DNA of 64,000 nucleotides from Gluconacetobacter asukensis (GTDB lineage: Bacteria; Pseudomonadota; Alphaproteobacteria; Acetobacterales; Acetobacteraceae). Numbering within the stretch: position 1 is the stretch's first letter; each line of letters starts with the position of its first letter. A program made the translations under genes and the position numbers. Below the pieces are notes generated by a model. It did no database searches and was not told where the DNA came from. It saw only the letters and a list, made by a program, of their open reading frames with translations. Below are positions 18,626 to 28,883 of the stretch, piece after piece. The stretch covers positions 124,001 to 188,000 of the forward strand of contig NZ_JABEQE010000005.1 of the NCBI RefSeq assembly GCF_014174375.1, in the 5' to 3' direction.

Positions 18626-19594
18626 TTAATGGAACCGTTCCGCAAAGGCCGCCGCCGCCCCCAGCAGGCCGGGCTGCGGATGCGTGATCAGCTTCACCGG
18701 CATCCGCGCCATCATCGATTCGAATCGCCCCTTGGCCACGAATCGCTCTGCGAATCCCGATCGCGGCAGATGGTCCGCCAGCCGCAGCCCCACCCCACCC
18801 GCGATCACCACACCATTGGCGCCCTGTGCCAGGGCCAGATCACCCGCAACGCCGCCCAGCGCCAGGCAGAACCGCTCCACCGCCGCCGATGCCATCGGGT
18901 CACGCCTCTCCAGCCCCAGGGTCCATAATTCCTTGTCGTCGTGGATTCGGGTCGGCTGGCCCTCAAGCTCGGCAATCGTCTCGTACAGGTTCACCAGCCC
19001 CGGCCCGGAGACGATCCGCTCGGCCGAAACCCGGCGGTAACGCTGCCGCAGCCGCTGGAGAATCCGGTCATCGACACTGTCCAGCGGCGCGAAATCCACA
19101 TGCCCGCCCTCGGTCTCGCACACCAGGCAACGCCCGTCGCGCCGCACGACATAGGCCGAACCCAGCCCGGTGCCGGGGCCGACGATCGTCGTCACCCCGT
19201 TGGTCGGCAGGTCACGGTCGGGGCCGCACAGATGCCGCAGATGGCTCGCATCGACCTGGGCCACCGCATAGCCGATGGCGCCGAAATCATTGACCAGGAC
19301 GTGCTCGTCCACCCCAAGCTGCGCCCCAAGCTGGGCGGGCCGGATAACCCATGGGTTATTCGTCAGCTTCAGGATATCCCCCTGAACCGGACAGGCGACG
19401 GCAATGCCGGCGGCACGCGGCAGCGCGCGCCCGATCTGCCGGCCGAAGGCCTCCCACGCCAGTTGCAGGCTGGCATGCTCGGCGCATTTCAGGGTCAGCG
19501 CGTCCCCCAGCGCGGTCACGCGCCCGGCTTCCACCGTGGCAATCGCGAATCGGGCATGGGTTCCGCCGATATCCACGGCGACGATTTCTTTCAT
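18626..19594 (-). CDS. glk: Glucokinase
   Basis: Glk phosphorylates glucose with ATP in the cytosol. The 322-residue protein begins MKEIVAVDIGGTHARFAIAT, the phosphate-1 motif of the hexokinase fold. It also has the glucose-binding segment VNDFGAIGYAV, the GPGTGLGSAYV loop and a C-terminal LLGAAAAF. It is the Glk family rather than the ROK family. It precedes the purine permease by 75 bp and follows the SDR gene by 55 bp. Confidence 0.94.
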   Translation of the reverse strand: MKEIVAVDIGGTHARFAIATVEAGRVTALGDALTLKCAEHASLQLAWEAFGRQIGRALPRAAGIAVACPVQGDILKLTNNPWVIRPAQLGAQLGVDEHVLVNDFGAIGYAVAQVDASHLRHLCGPDRDLPTNGVTTIVGPGTGLGSAYVVRRDGRCLVCETEGGHVDFAPLDSVDDRILQRLRQRYRRVSAERIVSGPGLVNLYETIAELEGQPTRIHDDKELWTLGLERRDPMASAAVERFCLALGGVAGDLALAQGANGVVIAGGVGLRLADHLPRSGFAERFVAKGRFESMMARMPVKLITHPQPGLLGAAAAFAERFH

Positions 19595-19649
19595 GTCCAG
19601 GCCAGGCTCCCTGCGGGTGGTATGCCGGCGCACATCGTCGCCGGGGGAT

Positions 19650-20465
19650 TCATATCGTCGGTCGAGGCGCCTGTTCAGCCTTCAGGCGCCTCAGCACGAA
19701 ATCCCGTATCGGACGCGGCAGCACAATGTCCAGCAGGCGCAGCCCCGCGAAGATCCGGGGGAAGATCAGATGCGGCCGTTCCTCCTCCACTGCCCGCGCG
19801 ATCAGGCGCGCGGCCTGGGGCGCACTTTGCAGGAACGGCTTGGCACTGCTGACCCGGCGACTCATCGGCGTATCGACAAATCCCGGCGACACCAGCGTCA
19901 CGCCCACGCCATGCTCCAGCAGCCCATTGCGCAGCGCCTCGGAGAAACGCGCCAGCCCGGCTTTCGATCCCGAATAACCAGCCGCGAAGGGCAATGCATG
20001 AAAAGCCGCGACCGAGCCCAGCAGCACGATATGCCCCCGCCGCCGCGCCACCATCCGCTCGGCCCCGGCAGTGGCCAGCGCGGCCGGGGTCGCGAAATTC
20101 ACCAGCCCCAGTTCCAGCACCGTCTCCGCCCGTTCGGTCAGCGCGGTCTGCTGGCGCATGTCCCCCAGCCCGGCGGCAAGGATCAGCAGATCGACCGGGT
20201 GCGCGTCGTCATCCTCGCGAAAGGCCGCGATCGCGGCGGCTCCGTCGGCCAGGTTCAACGTGCGCGTCGCCACCGTGGCGCCCATGGTCCGGCAGTCGCG
20301 TGCCACCTGTTCCAGCCGGGCCGGATCACGCCCCCACAGCACCAGCCGGCGGCCAGACCGGGCATAGAAGCGAGCCAGTTCCGCCCCGATGCCGCTGGAA
20401 GCCCCGGTAATCAGGACGGTCGCCGGATCAAAACGGATTTCGCCACCCTGATGTGTCTTGGCCAT
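19650..20465 (-). CDS. Short-chain dehydrogenase/reductase
   Basis: This is a Rossmann-fold SDR of 271 residues. It has the cofactor motif TGASSGIGAELARF, the N-A-A-G-like LILAAGLGDM, the catalytic Ser in IVLLGSVAAFHALP and the Y-x-x-x-K pair in YSGSKAGLARFSEAL. An Arg after the first beta strand (RRLVLWGRD) hints at NADP preference. The C-terminal hydrophobic segment resembles membrane-associated acyl-reducing SDRs. The substrate is unknown. Confidence 0.85.
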   Translation of the reverse strand: MAKTHQGGEIRFDPATVLITGASSGIGAELARFYARSGRRLVLWGRDPARLEQVARDCRTMGATVATRTLNLADGAAAIAAFREDDDAHPVDLLILAAGLGDMRQQTALTERAETVLELGLVNFATPAALATAGAERMVARRRGHIVLLGSVAAFHALPFAAGYSGSKAGLARFSEALRNGLLEHGVGVTLVSPGFVDTPMSRRVSSAKPFLQSAPQAARLIARAVEEERPHLIFPRIFAGLRLLDIVLPRPIRDFVLRRLKAEQAPRPTI

Positions 20466-20572
20466 CGGGCCCCTTTCTTTGACTACCAATTCCATGTCAT
20501 CAGCACAGGCTGGCCGTCGCGGCCAATCCATTCAGCCACTTGCCTACCCCACCGCCAGAAAACGGACCGGTC

Positions 20573-21736
20573 ATGAACGAAGCGGATCAACTTGTCATCA
20601 CTCCCGTATCCGGCCTTCGTCAGCTGTCGCAGTTCATCCGCCTTCCCCGCCGGCTCTATGCCGGGCTGCCCGGCTATGTGCCGCCGCTGGACATGGAGCA
20701 GAAGGACCTGCTCCATCCGCGCAAGAGCGCCTTCTTCGGCCACGGGCGGGCGCAATATTTCCTGGCCCTGCGCGGCGGGCGGCCCGTCGGCCGGATTTCC
20801 GCACAGATCGACGATCTGGCCATCGAAAGACTCGGCGAAAATATTGGCTTTTTCGGGGCGCTGGACGCGATCGACGACGCTGCGGTGGTCTCGGCCCTGC
20901 TGGACGCCGCATGCAACTGGCTGCGCGAGCGGGGCATGGTCACCGCCCGCGGCCCCTTCACGCTGAATTCCAACGGTGAAACGGGCCTGATGATCGAGGG
21001 CCATGACGCCCCGCCGATGATCGCGATGCCCTGGCACCCGCGCTGGCTGCCGCCACTGATCGAAGCCTCCGGCTTCGCCAAGGCGATGGATTTCCTCGCC
21101 TACCAGATGGAAATCGGCCCGCAGGCCGAGCAGAAGCACTTGGTCCCCTCCAGCCTGCGACTGGGCGAAGGGCGACTGGGCACCGTGACCACGCGCACCA
21201 TGCGCAAGGACAGGATGGCGGAAGACGGCGAGATCCTGCGCGGCCTCTACAACGATGCCTGGCGCAACAATTGGGGCTCCCTGCCGCTGACCCAGGACGA
21301 GATGACGGCAATGGTCGCGCAGATGAAGCCGATCCTGAAGCCCGAGCATTTCGTCCTGATCGAACAGAAAGGCGAGCCCGTGGCCGTCGCCCTCGTGGTG
21401 CCGAACCTCTACGACGTCGCGAGCGACCTCGGCGGCGCCCCCTCGCCGCTGGGCTGGGTCAAGCTGGCCGCGCGACTGCTGCGCCACCAGTTCCATACCG
21501 CCCGCGTCATCCTGCTGGGCGTCAGTTCCAAGATGGAAGGAACGGCGCTGGGTGCCATCCTGCCCGCCCTGGCCATTACCGAACTGATGCGGCGCGGCCA
21601 TTCCCTGCCCTACCGCATGGTCGAAATGAGCTGGATCGTGGAAAACAACATGCCCATGCGGCGCCTCATCGAGCGCCTCGCCCCGGACCCCTGCAAGCGG
21701 TACCGCGTATATGACCGTTCGCTGACAACGAACTGA
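20573..21736 (+). CDS. GNAT-like acyltransferase family protein of unknown role
   Basis: This 387-residue cytosolic protein contains two regions resembling GNAT N-acyltransferase folds. The first is FIRLPRRLYAGLPGYVPPLD followed by YFLALRGGRPVGRISAQIDD. The second is the C-terminal EHFVLIEQKGEPVAVALVVP followed by GVSSKMEGTALGAILPALAI. Proteins of this type are widespread in Proteobacteria and often carry unsupported nucleotide-hydrolase names. It is alone on the plus strand and convergent with thiL, with a 9-bp gap. Confidence 0.75.
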   Translation: MNEADQLVITPVSGLRQLSQFIRLPRRLYAGLPGYVPPLDMEQKDLLHPRKSAFFGHGRAQYFLALRGGRPVGRISAQIDDLAIERLGENIGFFGALDAIDDAAVVSALLDAACNWLRERGMVTARGPFTLNSNGETGLMIEGHDAPPMIAMPWHPRWLPPLIEASGFAKAMDFLAYQMEIGPQAEQKHLVPSSLRLGEGRLGTVTTRTMRKDRMAEDGEILRGLYNDAWRNNWGSLPLTQDEMTAMVAQMKPILKPEHFVLIEQKGEPVAVALVVPNLYDVASDLGGAPSPLGWVKLAARLLRHQFHTARVILLGVSSKMEGTALGAILPALAITELMRRGHSLPYRMVEMSWIVENNMPMRRLIERLAPDPCKRYRVYDRSLTTN

Positions 21737-21745
21737 AATCCGGGG

Positions 21746-22699
21746 CTACAGGTGGCTCCAGCCGGTGCGATCCAGCGCCAGCGTGCCGCCCGCCCCGTCG
21801 CGCACTTCGACCCCTTGCAGCGCGCGGTCGAAGCGGCCGATCCGCGTGACCGGCACGCCGCCCTGTGCGGCGGCCTCGCGCAGGGCGTCCTCCCGTTCCG
21901 GCGGAACCGCCAGCAACAGCTCATAATCGTCACCGCCGGTCAGGCAGGTCGCCAGCCAGTCCGGCCCCGCCCGCCGCGCGGCATCCGACAGCGGCACGCA
22001 TGACGCATCGAGCCACGCGCCCAGCCCGCTTTCCCGCGCCAGATGGCCCAGATCCTGCACCAGCCCGTCCGACACATCCATCGCCGCCGAGGCAATCCCC
22101 CCCAGCCCCAGCCCCAACCTTGGTTCCGGCAGACGATAACGACGGGCCAGAAAGCCCGAGGCATCCGCCAGTTCGCCCCGCAGCACTCGCAACCCCAACG
22201 CCCCGTCACCAATCGTCCCGGTCACCCAGACATCATCCCCGTCACGCGCCCCGCTGCGCCGCAGGGCACAGCCGGGGCGGACATGGCCCAGAATGGTCAG
22301 GGACAGGACCAGCGGCCCCGCAGTCGCGGTGGTATCGCCCCCCAGCAGGGTCAGGCCGTAACGGGCCTGGTCATCGCCCAGCCCCGCCGCGAACGCGCCG
22401 AACCACGCCTCATCGCGCGATTGCGGCCGGGTAAGCGCCAGCAGATAGCCCAGCGGCGTCGCGTCCATCGCCGCCAGGTCGGACAGATTGCAGCGCAGCA
22501 GCTTGCGGCCCACCGTATCGGGCGGATCGTCCGGCAGGAAATGCACCGATTCGACCATCGTATCGACCGCGATCACCAGTTCGCGGCCTTCCGGCGGATG
22601 CACCAGCGCAGCGTCATCCGTCAGGCCAAGCGCCCCCTCACCCGCAAGGGCGCGGAAATGCCGCCGGATGAACCGGAATTCCGACGGAAGGGGCGCCAT
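21746..22699 (-). CDS. thiL: Thiamine-monophosphate kinase
   Basis: ThiL makes thiamine diphosphate from thiamine monophosphate and ATP. It has 317 residues and a PurM-like fold. Motifs include EFRFIRRHFRALAGEGALGL, LTDDAALVHP, the VDTMVESVHFLPDDPPDTVG metal-binding loop and a C-terminal GGDDYELLLAV. It is 16 bp after nusB; nrdR-nusB-thiL is a recurring bacterial operon order. Confidence 0.95.
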   Translation of the reverse strand: MAPLPSEFRFIRRHFRALAGEGALGLTDDAALVHPPEGRELVIAVDTMVESVHFLPDDPPDTVGRKLLRCNLSDLAAMDATPLGYLLALTRPQSRDEAWFGAFAAGLGDDQARYGLTLLGGDTTATAGPLVLSLTILGHVRPGCALRRSGARDGDDVWVTGTIGDGALGLRVLRGELADASGFLARRYRLPEPRLGLGLGGIASAAMDVSDGLVQDLGHLARESGLGAWLDASCVPLSDAARRAGPDWLATCLTGGDDYELLLAVPPEREDALREAAAQGGVPVTRIGRFDRALQGVEVRDGAGGTLALDRTGWSHL

Positions 22700-22715
22700 G
22701 CCGCGCCCCGCCGGA

Positions 22716-23297
22716 TCAGGCGCCTTCGGCCCCATGGGCGTCCTCGGGCGTCTCCTCGGCCACGGTCTCGGCTTCAGCCTCACTCGCCGACGCGGTATCG
22801 GATGCACGCAGCCGGCGCGCCAGCGTGTCGAGCACGCCATTGACCATCTTCGGCTCATCCCCGGAGAAGAAGCCGTGGGCGATGTCGAGATATTCGTTGA
22901 TGACCACCCGCGTCGGTACCCCACCAACCACCGCCAGTTCCCCACCGGCTGCGCGCAGCAGGGCACGCAGCACCGGGTCCAGGCGCCCGACCGGCCAGGA
23001 AGCCGGCAGCACATCCACAATCAGGGCGTCGATCTGCTCTCGCTGCGCCACAGCCGAGCGCACCACCTGCTCGAACAGGCGGATATCCGCCTCGGGCACG
23101 CGCCCGTCTTCATACTCGGCGCCATGGTCCGCGGCCGGTACCACGCCCAGCCGATGGCGCAGAAATTGATGGATCACCGCCTCGGGCGTATCGCCGGCCT
23201 GTTCGATCTGGAAAAGGGCCTGCACCACCGCCACGCGCGATGCGGTCCGCGAGCGGGTCCGCGCATGGGTCCTGTCTTCGTCCTGCGATCCGTTCAT
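22716..23297 (-). CDS. nusB: Transcription antitermination factor NusB
   Basis: NusB binds boxA RNA together with S10 in rRNA antitermination. It is an all-helical protein of 193 residues from the ATG at 23297 (MNGSQDEDR). The core spans SRVAVVQALFQIEQAGDTPE to the conserved VVINEYLDIAHGFFSGDEPK and MVNGVLDTLAR. It carries an acidic, Ala-rich tail of about 30 residues beyond the usual fold. Confidence 0.93.
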   Translation of the reverse strand: MNGSQDEDRTHARTRSRTASRVAVVQALFQIEQAGDTPEAVIHQFLRHRLGVVPAADHGAEYEDGRVPEADIRLFEQVVRSAVAQREQIDALIVDVLPASWPVGRLDPVLRALLRAAGGELAVVGGVPTRVVINEYLDIAHGFFSGDEPKMVNGVLDTLARRLRASDTASASEAEAETVAEETPEDAHGAEGA

Positions 23298-23337
23298 GCG
23301 CCTGTCTCCTGCTGCCACGATTCCGCGAGAGGCGGCT

Positions 23338-23877
23338 TCATCGCCTCTTTACGTCGCCAGGTCCATAGCCACCCTCCGCGGGCGCGTCGTTCTTCCGTCC
23401 CCCGGCCGCCGCCGCCCGGGCCTCGGCCGCTCCGGGGATCGAGTCCAGGATCGCCGCGAAATCCTTGGTTTCACGAAAATCCCAATGCACGCTGGCGAAA
23501 CGAATATAGGCCACGATATCGACCTCGCGCAGCGTGTCCATCACCAGCTTGCCGATATCGACCGACGGAATGTCGGTTTCCCCCGACGCTTCCAGCTTGC
23601 GGACCAGCCCGTTGACGATTCGCTCGATCCGCTCGTCATCCACCGGGCGCTTGCGCAGCGCGATGCGCACCGACCGCGCCAGCTTGTCCCGCTCGAACGG
23701 CACACGCCGGCTATCGGCCTTGACCACATACAGGTCCCGAAGCTGCACCCGCTCGATGGTCGTGAAACGCTGGCCGCATGACGCACAGATCCGCCGGCGA
23801 CGGATCGCCGCGCCGTCTTCATGCGGGCGGCTGTCCTTGACCTGGGTATCGTCATGACCACAAAAAGGGCATCTCAT
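23338..23877 (-). CDS. nrdR: Transcriptional repressor NrdR
   Basis: NrdR senses nucleotides and represses ribonucleotide reductase genes through NrdR boxes. It has 179 residues. The N-terminal zinc ribbon shows [15 protein letters not shown] and [16 protein letters not shown]. The ATP-cone domain follows ([20 protein letters not shown]). The tail after residue 150 is variable. It is the first gene of nrdR-nusB-thiL. The glyA gene often found upstream is absent. Confidence 0.95.
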   Translation of the reverse strand: MRCPFCGHDDTQVKDSRPHEDGAAIRRRRICASCGQRFTTIERVQLRDLYVVKADSRRVPFERDKLARSVRIALRKRPVDDERIERIVNGLVRKLEASGETDIPSVDIGKLVMDTLREVDIVAYIRFASVHWDFRETKDFAAILDSIPGAAEARAAAAGGRKNDAPAEGGYGPGDVKRR

Positions 23878-24024
23878 GTGGGCTTCAGTCCTGCGCGGCG
23901 TGTTCCTGGCACGGGAAATGCGCACGAAATCAACCGGACGCAAGCCCGTGTGGACATGCCGGGTGCGCTTTGTCCCCACCCGGCATGCTGATAACCTCTC
24001 CGAAATGCCGAAGCCGAGGAGCCC

Positions 24025-24522
24025 ATGACGCGACACGCGCTGCTGATCGGATTACTGGTCCTCATGAGTCAGGCCGCCCTCTCGGCCGCCCGGGCCGCTC
24101 CCCTCACGCCCGATGACGACCAGGCCGCCGCCGGGCAGGATATCGATATCCGCGATGCCTCGATCCAGATCCTCCGCCCCGAACGCCGGATCGCGGCCGG
24201 ATATTTCACGATCGAGAACCGGGGCGAGGCCGTCCACCTGCTGGCAGGCGTCTCGTCACCCGCCTGCCGCAATCTGTTCGCCCACCATACTGAGCAGGAA
24301 AGCACGGGCGAAACCGCCGGCCTGTTCACGCATCTGGCCCTGCCGCCCGAAACAACCCTGGTCTTCCCGCCGGGCGGCTATCACCTCATCTGCGCCGGCT
24401 ATGACGACAGTGTGCGCCCCGGCCAGCAGATCACCATCACGTTCCGCTTCATGGGCGGCGCGACGCGCAACGTCCCCTTCGCCGTCCACCCCGCGGCGAA
24501 TACCGAGGAAACCACACCGTAG
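24025..24522 (+). CDS. PCu(A)C/DUF461-type periplasmic copper chaperone-like protein
   Basis: This 165-residue protein has a signal peptide (about 1-25, ending ARAA). The fold resembles PCu(A)C copper chaperones: [24 protein letters not shown], then a C-terminal [20 protein letters not shown]. The canonical Cu(I) ligands (H-M spaced before M, then H-x-M) are not conserved: the segment reads [10 protein letters not shown] and the second motif is HLIC. Copper binding is therefore doubtful. It is divergent from nrdR and convergent with glpK. Confidence 0.7.
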   Translation: MTRHALLIGLLVLMSQAALSAARAAPLTPDDDQAAAGQDIDIRDASIQILRPERRIAAGYFTIENRGEAVHLLAGVSSPACRNLFAHHTEQESTGETAGLFTHLALPPETTLVFPPGGYHLICAGYDDSVRPGQQITITFRFMGGATRNVPFAVHPAANTEETTP

Positions 24523-24538
24523 CCTCCCCGGACCGCGC

Positions 24539-26035
24539 TCAGGCCGCCTTCGGCGTCAGGGTCCGGCGCACCGCCTGGCGCCAGCCATCCAGCATCGTCT
24601 GGCGCTGCGCGCCGTCCATGCTGGCTTCGAACACGCGCCCGCGCGACCAGCGCGCGGCCACATCATCCAGGTCGCTCCAGACACCACAGGCCAGTCCGGC
24701 CAGGAAGGCGGCGCCCGTCGCCGTGGTCTCCAGATGCGCGGGCCGCTCCACGCCCGCCTGCAGAATGTCCGCCAGGAACTGGCAGAACCAGTCATTGGCC
24801 GCCATCCCGCCATCCACGCGCAGGGTGGTGACCAGCCCGCCCCCATCCTGCGCCATCGCCTCCATCAGGTCATAGGTCTGGTAGGCCACGGATTCCAGCG
24901 CGGCACGGGCGATATGCGCCGCCGTGGCATCCAGCGTCAGGCCGCAGATCAGGCCGCGCGCCTCCGGGTCCCAGTGCGGCGCGCCCAGCCCCACGAAGCC
25001 GGGCACCATATACACGCCATGGCTGTGCGGAATGCGCGTCGCCATGTCGTCGGTCTGCGAGGCATGGGTGATCAGGTGCAGCCCGTCGCGCAGCCATTTG
25101 ATCGCGGCCCCGGCGACGAAAATCGCGCCTTCAAGAGCATAAACCGTCCTGCCGCCGATCCGATAGCCGATCGTGGTCAGCATCCGGTTCGCCGAGGTCA
25201 CGGGCGCCTCGCCGGTATTCAGCAGCACGAAGCAGCCGGTGCCATAGGTCGCCTTGGCCATGCCGGGCGTAAAACAGGCCTGCCCGACCAGCGCCGCCTG
25301 CTGGTCGCCCGCCATGCCCGCCACCGGAATCGCACGACCCAGAAGCGCCGGATCGGTCTCGCCATAGATCTCGCTATTGCCCCGCACCTCGGGCAGCAGG
25401 CTCCGTGGGATATTGAACAGGCGCAGCAGATCGTCATCCCAGCACTGGCGATGGATGTCGAACAGCAGGGTGCGCGAAGCATTGGTCACGTCGGTGGCAT
25501 GCACCCGCCCACCCGTCAGGCGCCACAGCAGGAAACTGTCGATCGTGCCGAAGGCCAGCCGCCCGGCCTCGGCATCCCGCCGGGCACCGGCCACATTGTC
25601 CAGGATCCAGGCGAGCTTGCTGGCCGAGAAATACGGGTCCAGCAGCAGCCCCGTCCGTTCGCGCACCAGCCCCTCATACCCCTCCTGCCGCATGCGGGCG
25701 CAAAGCGGGGCGGTACGACGATCCTGCCAGACAATGGCCCGATGGACCGGCTTGCCGGTCTCCCGGTCCCACACCACGATCGTCTCGCGCTGGTTGGTAA
25801 TGCCGATCGCCGCCACGCTGTCCCTGGCGCCGCTCTGCTCCAGCGCATCGCGCGCGGTCGATACCACATCACGCCAGATCTCCTCCGCATCATGCTCGAC
25901 CCAGCCATGGTCGGGATAATGCTGGGCGAATTCTGCACGCGCCGTCGCCAGGGGCCGCGCGTCATGGTCGAAGACGATGCTGCGGGTCGAGGTCGTGCCC
26001 TGGTCGATCGCCAGGATGGTGTTCTTCTTGCTCAT
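24539..26035 (-). CDS. glpK: Glycerol kinase
   Basis: GlpK phosphorylates glycerol to sn-glycerol 3-phosphate. It has 498 residues, the normal length, and belongs to the FGGY family. Motifs include the N-terminal [40 protein letters not shown], and the FGGY signature region [20 protein letters not shown]. It is the last gene of glpD-glpF-glpK, 29 bp after glpF. Confidence 0.97.
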   Translation of the reverse strand: MSKKNTILAIDQGTTSTRSIVFDHDARPLATARAEFAQHYPDHGWVEHDAEEIWRDVVSTARDALEQSGARDSVAAIGITNQRETIVVWDRETGKPVHRAIVWQDRRTAPLCARMRQEGYEGLVRERTGLLLDPYFSASKLAWILDNVAGARRDAEAGRLAFGTIDSFLLWRLTGGRVHATDVTNASRTLLFDIHRQCWDDDLLRLFNIPRSLLPEVRGNSEIYGETDPALLGRAIPVAGMAGDQQAALVGQACFTPGMAKATYGTGCFVLLNTGEAPVTSANRMLTTIGYRIGGRTVYALEGAIFVAGAAIKWLRDGLHLITHASQTDDMATRIPHSHGVYMVPGFVGLGAPHWDPEARGLICGLTLDATAAHIARAALESVAYQTYDLMEAMAQDGGGLVTTLRVDGGMAANDWFCQFLADILQAGVERPAHLETTATGAAFLAGLACGVWSDLDDVAARWSRGRVFEASMDGAQRQTMLDGWRQAVRRTLTPKAA

Positions 26036-26064
26036 GGTCGTTCCTCCCGAGTCTCCGCTCGATA

Positions 26065-26928
26065 TCAGGGCTGGCCGGCAACGCGGCCATCGGTCGTCGG
26101 TCCATCCGCCAGGGGGCCGACGTCCGATGGCACCCGGTCGCGCAGACGCGGCATATAGGGGCGCACAAGGCATTCATAGGCACCGGCACCGATCACGCCG
26201 CCTGCCAGCGGGCCCACGATGGGCACCCACCAGTAATGGCCCGGCGACGGCAGCGCGGACGGCCCCCAGCCCGCGAAATAACAGAACAGGCGCGGCCCGA
26301 AATCGCGCGCCGGGTTAATCGCCCACGCTTCCAGATAGCCCGCACATCCACCGATCGCCGCCACCAGCAACCCGATGATCAACGCGCCCCCATTGGCCTG
26401 CGGCGCCTGGGTATTGTACTCGCACGTCACGGCGAAAATCCCGAACAGCAGCATCGCCGTCAGAATGGTCTCATCCATCAGCGCATGAATCGGCGTCACG
26501 AAATCACCGGGATGGGTAAAGAACACCCCGGCCGCCCCACCGTCATGCAGACGGTCCAGATGATGCGCCAGATTGAAATGATCGATCACCGGCGCATACA
26601 GCGCATAAACGATCGCCGCCCCGGCCAGACCGCCCAGCACCTGCGCGGCGGCATAGGGCACGACCTTGCGCCACGAAAAGCCGCGAAACAGCGCAAGCGC
26701 CAATGTCACGGCAGGATTGGCATGGGTGCCCGAAACCGCGCCCGTGACATAGATGGCAATGGTGACACCCAGCCCCCAGACGATGCACACGCCCCAATAG
26801 GCGTTCCGATAGGGGCTAGGATCGTACAGCGAATACATCGCCGCCACCGAATCACCGAACAGGATGATGATAAAGACTGCGATGAATTCGGAGATCAGTT
26901 CTCCGACAAACTGCTTGTTCCTGAACAT
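26065..26928 (-). CDS. glpF: Glycerol uptake facilitator (aquaglyceroporin)
   Basis: GlpF is a MIP-family channel for glycerol diffusion across the inner membrane. It has 287 residues and six membrane spans. The two pore motifs are intact: NPA at 71-73 ([12 protein letters not shown]) and NPA at 205-207 ([13 protein letters not shown]), the latter with the Arg of the selectivity filter and the glycerol-type Asp. It lies between glpD and glpK in one operon. Confidence 0.95.
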   Translation of the reverse strand: MFRNKQFVGELISEFIAVFIIILFGDSVAAMYSLYDPSPYRNAYWGVCIVWGLGVTIAIYVTGAVSGTHANPAVTLALALFRGFSWRKVVPYAAAQVLGGLAGAAIVYALYAPVIDHFNLAHHLDRLHDGGAAGVFFTHPGDFVTPIHALMDETILTAMLLFGIFAVTCEYNTQAPQANGGALIIGLLVAAIGGCAGYLEAWAINPARDFGPRLFCYFAGWGPSALPSPGHYWWVPIVGPLAGGVIGAGAYECLVRPYMPRLRDRVPSDVGPLADGPTTDGRVAGQP

Positions 26929-27014
26929 GGTCCCGTTTCTTCTCTTTATTGATTTTCGGGTTATTGCTCTTGGGGCCCCTGAACCCGCCGCCATGCCCTA
27001 CCGGGCAGCCGGTC

Positions 27015-28577
27015 CTAACCCGCCATGGCGGGCCAGCTGTCGGGCACATTCTCACGCCGGGCCTCGAGATAGCGTTCCAGCCGCTCCCGGCCCGCCTGGC
27101 CGACATGCAGCCCAAGGCGCGAACGGCGCCACAGGATATCGTCGGCAGTCACGGCCCATTCCTGCGCGATCAGATACTCGACCTCGCGCACGGTCAGCCC
27201 GCCGCCGAAATCCTCACCCAGATCGGAACGTCGCTGCGCCTTCCCCACGATTTCCCACGCCAGCGTCCCGTAATTGCGGACCAGCCGCCACGCCTCGTCG
27301 GCCAAGACAAACGGCACATCGGCACGCAGCCGCGCCACAGCCGCATCGAACCCACCCGCCCCCAGATCGCCGCCCGGCAATGCCCGGCTGGCGGTCCATC
27401 CCGGCCCACCCAGCACCGGCAGGCTGGGCGCCAGCTTTTCCAGCGCATGCTCGGCCAGGCGGCGATAGGTCGTGATCTTGCCGCCGAAGATCGACAGCAG
27501 CACCCCCTCGCCCGGCGGCGCGTCGACATCCAGCACATAATCGCGCGTCACCGCCGAGGCATTCTGCGCCGCATCGTCATAGAGCGGCCGGACCCCGGCA
27601 TAGGACCACACGACATCCGCGGGCGTCACCGGATTGCGGAAATACCGGTTCACGCTCTCGCACAGATAGCGCACCTCATCCTCGGCAATCCGGACCTCGC
27701 CCGGATCGGCAGCCCACGGAATGTCGGTGGTTCCGATCAGCGTGAAATCCCGCTCGTACGGAATCGCGAACACGATCCTCTTGTCAGGATTCTGGAAAAT
27801 ATAGGCCTGTTCGCCTTCGAACTGCCGGGGCACCACGATATGGCTGCCCTTGACCAGCCGAACCTGCTTGGAGGTCCTGATCGCCAGCGTATTCCGCAAC
27901 ACGCGCTCGACCCACGGCCCAGCGGCATTCACCAGCCCGCGCGCCCGCACAACCCGCTGCCCGGCCGCATCCTCGATCGTCGCTTCCCACACACCATCGA
28001 CCCGGCGGGCGCCGATCAACGCGGTGCGGGTCCGGATATCGGCCCCCTTCGCCTGCGCATCCATGGCGTTCAGCACCACCAGCCGGCTGTCCAGCACCCG
28101 CCCGTCGGAATAGATGAAGCCCCGCCGATAGTCCGGCCGCAACGGGCTGCCGACCGGGTCCCGGTCCAGCCGCACCCCGCGCGAGCGCGGCAGCGTCATC
28201 CGCCCGCCCAGATGATCGTACAGGAACAATCCCATCCGCAGCATCCAGGCCGGCCGCACCAGCCTGGAATGCGGCAGCACGAACGAGAGCGGCCAGATGA
28301 TATGCGGCGCGATCGCCAACAGCCGCTCACGCTCGATCAGCGCCTCGCGCACCAGGCGGAATTCGTAATATTCCAGATACCGCAAGCCGCCATGGATCAG
28401 CTTGGTGCTGGCGGACGAGGTATGGGACGCCAGATCATGCTGCTCCACCAGCAGCACCGACGCCCCGCGCCCGGCGGCGTCCCGCGCAATGCCGACGCCG
28501 TTGATACCGCCACCGACAATCAGCAGGTCATAGGGTTCCCGCGCGGCATTCGCCCCGCGCGATGGATCGGACAGCAT
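27015..28577 (-). CDS. glpD: Aerobic glycerol-3-phosphate dehydrogenase
   Basis: GlpD is a membrane-associated FAD enzyme that oxidises glycerol 3-phosphate to dihydroxyacetone phosphate and feeds electrons to ubiquinone. It has 520 residues. The FAD dinucleotide motif is GGGINGVGIARDAAGRG from residue 22. HDLASHTSSASTKLIHGGLR and DIPWAADPGEVRIAEDE are family signatures. Start 28577 has a strong AGGAGG ribosome-binding site. It heads the glpD-glpF-glpK unit, with GlpR-type operators upstream. Confidence 0.96.
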   Translation of the reverse strand: MLSDPSRGANAAREPYDLLIVGGGINGVGIARDAAGRGASVLLVEQHDLASHTSSASTKLIHGGLRYLEYYEFRLVREALIERERLLAIAPHIIWPLSFVLPHSRLVRPAWMLRMGLFLYDHLGGRMTLPRSRGVRLDRDPVGSPLRPDYRRGFIYSDGRVLDSRLVVLNAMDAQAKGADIRTRTALIGARRVDGVWEATIEDAAGQRVVRARGLVNAAGPWVERVLRNTLAIRTSKQVRLVKGSHIVVPRQFEGEQAYIFQNPDKRIVFAIPYERDFTLIGTTDIPWAADPGEVRIAEDEVRYLCESVNRYFRNPVTPADVVWSYAGVRPLYDDAAQNASAVTRDYVLDVDAPPGEGVLLSIFGGKITTYRRLAEHALEKLAPSLPVLGGPGWTASRALPGGDLGAGGFDAAVARLRADVPFVLADEAWRLVRNYGTLAWEIVGKAQRRSDLGEDFGGGLTVREVEYLIAQEWAVTADDILWRRSRLGLHVGQAGRERLERYLEARRENVPDSWPAMAG

Positions 28578-28596
28578 GACTCGTTCCTCCTGACGA

Positions 28597-28612
28597 TGTT
28601 CGTAAACGAACA
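28597..28612. promoter_or_regulatory. GlpR-type operator O1 upstream of glpD
   Basis: TGTTCGTAAACGAACA has perfect 7-bp arms (TGTTCGT/ACGAACA) and an AA centre. It closely matches the E. coli GlpR consensus (TGTTCG, A/T centre, CGAACA). It lies 20 bp upstream of the glpD start and just upstream of its ribosome-binding site, a position suited to repression. Confidence 0.75.
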
Positions 28613-28696
28613 CAAAAGGAAGAATCAACGCAAAACGAAGCAGAGAAGCGCGGTTACGAACTCTTGATGCCCGGCAAAGGCGTTGCCCTTGACCCA

Positions 28697-28718
28697 CCAA
28701 AGGGCAGTCGCCCTTTGG
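28697..28718. terminator. Hairpin in the glpR-glpD gap
   Basis: CCAAAGGGC, an AGTC loop and GCCCTTTGG form a perfect 9-bp stem with no T tract on either side. It could end glpR transcription or be a remnant of an intergenic palindrome. It lies in the 334-bp glpR-glpD gap, which otherwise holds the three GlpR-like sites and no gene. Confidence 0.35.
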
Positions 28719-28723
28719 AAACC

Positions 28724-28739
28724 CATTCGTTACCGAATG
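28724..28739. promoter_or_regulatory. GlpR-like operator O2
   Basis: CATTCGTTACCGAATG has 6-bp arms around TTAC. It keeps the TTCG/CGAA half-site core of O1 and lies 127 bp further from glpD, next to a 9-bp hairpin. Confidence 0.5.
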
Positions 28740-28883
28740 ATTGGGGCGCAGAGCCTCAGGCACTGCCGAGTCATAGGTGGAGTTGGCCAAGGCTTCTTCG
28801 GCCGGAACGGCCGATGGAATACCCACGGAGAGAACCCGTATTATGCGTCAATCTCAAAGCGAGTTGACATAAAACCCGGCCAC

